Below are positions 36,928 to 37,297 of a stretch of 37,297 nt of DNA, piece after piece. A program made the translations under genes and the position numbers. Location of the stretch: the NCBI GenBank assembly GCA_015486105.1, contig WFSI01000034.1:1-37297 (forward strand), given 5' to 3'. The DNA comes from Aquificota bacterium. GTDB taxonomy: Bacteria; Thermosulfidibacterota; Thermosulfidibacteria; Thermosulfidibacterales; B14-G1. A model generated the notes under the pieces. That model searched no databases and was not told where the DNA came from. It saw only the letters and a program-made list of their open reading frames with translations. The first letter of the stretch is position 1, and every line of letters begins with the position of its first letter.

Positions 36928-37297
36928 CTATACTCCGAGTCTCTCCATTTCTTGGACCAACTTGTCAACATGGCCCTTTGCCTTTATGTTCCGCCATCTC
37001 TTGAGAATGGTGCCATCAGGACTGATGAGGAAAGTAGAGCGAATGACCCCCTTTGTCACCTTGCCATACATCTTCTTATCGCCGAAGGCACCGTACTCCT
37101 CCATCGTCTTCTTATCAGGGTCACTCAAAAGATAGAAGTTGAGTCCATACTTCTCCTTGAACCTCCTATGGCTGGTCAAACCATCCGGACTCACCCCTAC
37201 GACTACGGTCCTATCCCCAATCCTGTTCATACTATCCCGAAAGTCGCAGGCCTCGGTAATGCACCCCGGTGTATTGTCCCGGGGATAAAAGTAGAGG
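36928..37297 (-). CDS. bcp: Bcp/PrxQ-type thioredoxin-dependent peroxiredoxin (partial, N-terminus outside window)
   Basis: The reverse strand is open to the right edge and encodes the C-terminal 122 residues. The first visible residues, LYFYPRDNTPGCITEACDF, are the Bcp active site, with peroxidatic and resolving cysteines five apart (C-x4-C). GVSPDGLTSHRRFKEKYGL, LLSDPDKKTMEEYGAFGDKK and RSTFLISPDGTI follow and are standard. It reduces H2O2 and organic peroxides with thioredoxin. The ATG at 37230 is internal, not the start. The preceding 106-bp gap to the NIL-ferredoxin (36822-36927) shows no clear terminator. Confidence 0.93.
   Translation of the reverse strand, partial: LYFYPRDNTPGCITEACDFRDSMNRIGDRTVVVGVSPDGLTSHRRFKEKYGLNFYLLSDPDKKTMEEYGAFGDKKMYGKVTKGVIRSTFLISPDGTILKRWRNIKAKGHVDKLVQEMERLGV

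Overview
The window looks like a piece of a compact chromosome from a Gram-negative, probably anaerobic and possibly thermophilic bacterium. KdsA and KdsD (KDO for lipopolysaccharide) imply an outer membrane. A B12-dependent class II ribonucleotide reductase and many Fe-S/U32/radical SAM proteins suggest life without oxygen. AGA/AGG arginine codons, purine-rich coding strands and Lys/Glu-rich proteins resemble thermophiles. The bactofilin-atpF'-atpF-atpH-atpA-atpG-atpD-atpC order, without atpB/atpE, resembles Desulfobacterota/Thermodesulfobacteriota. This placement is inference from gene content only. I saw no tRNA, rRNA, CRISPR array, insertion sequence or phage gene.

Layout. 1-486 (-): partial PilZ/zinc-ribbon protein, followed by an AT-rich 345-bp gap. 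832-4218 (-): pyrG-kdsA-kdsD operon. 4473-7250 (+): hsp20 behind a consensus promoter, then nrdJ. 7216-8522 (-): secreted cysteine protein plus a Rossmann/DUF2520 protein. 8595-13120 (+): ribBA-ribH-nusB-der-mltG. 13130-19459 (-): bactofilin and the F1 plus peripheral-stalk ATP synthase genes. 19535-23374 (+): metallophosphoesterase, an EF-G-like GTPase and a SPOR-like membrane protein. 23344-30354 (-): a shortened division/cell-wall cluster murG-murC-murB-ddl-ftsZ followed by a radical SAM gene; ftsQ and ftsA are missing. 30564-32240 (-): aryl/acyl-CoA ligase. 32388-36821 (+): tightly coupled operon of three U32-family Fe-S proteins, a hotdog thioesterase, an HDAC-fold protein and a NIL-domain ferredoxin. 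36928-37297 (-): partial Bcp peroxiredoxin.

Most of the window is housekeeping: nucleotide metabolism, envelope precursors, riboflavin, energy and division. Genes are packed with stop/start overlaps (ATGA, GTGA, TTGA, TAATG), so several starts were moved from the longest open frame to the codon with a Shine-Dalgarno or overlap. The most unusual part is 30564-36821. There a CoA ligase is divergent from an operon with two canonical U32 proteins and one with a UbiV-like cysteine pattern. Acyl-CoA thioesterase, ferredoxin and HDAC-like genes follow, and an inverted repeat spans the two -35 elements. It could be an undescribed oxygen-independent modification pathway acting on a CoA-activated substrate; the substrate and reaction are unknown.
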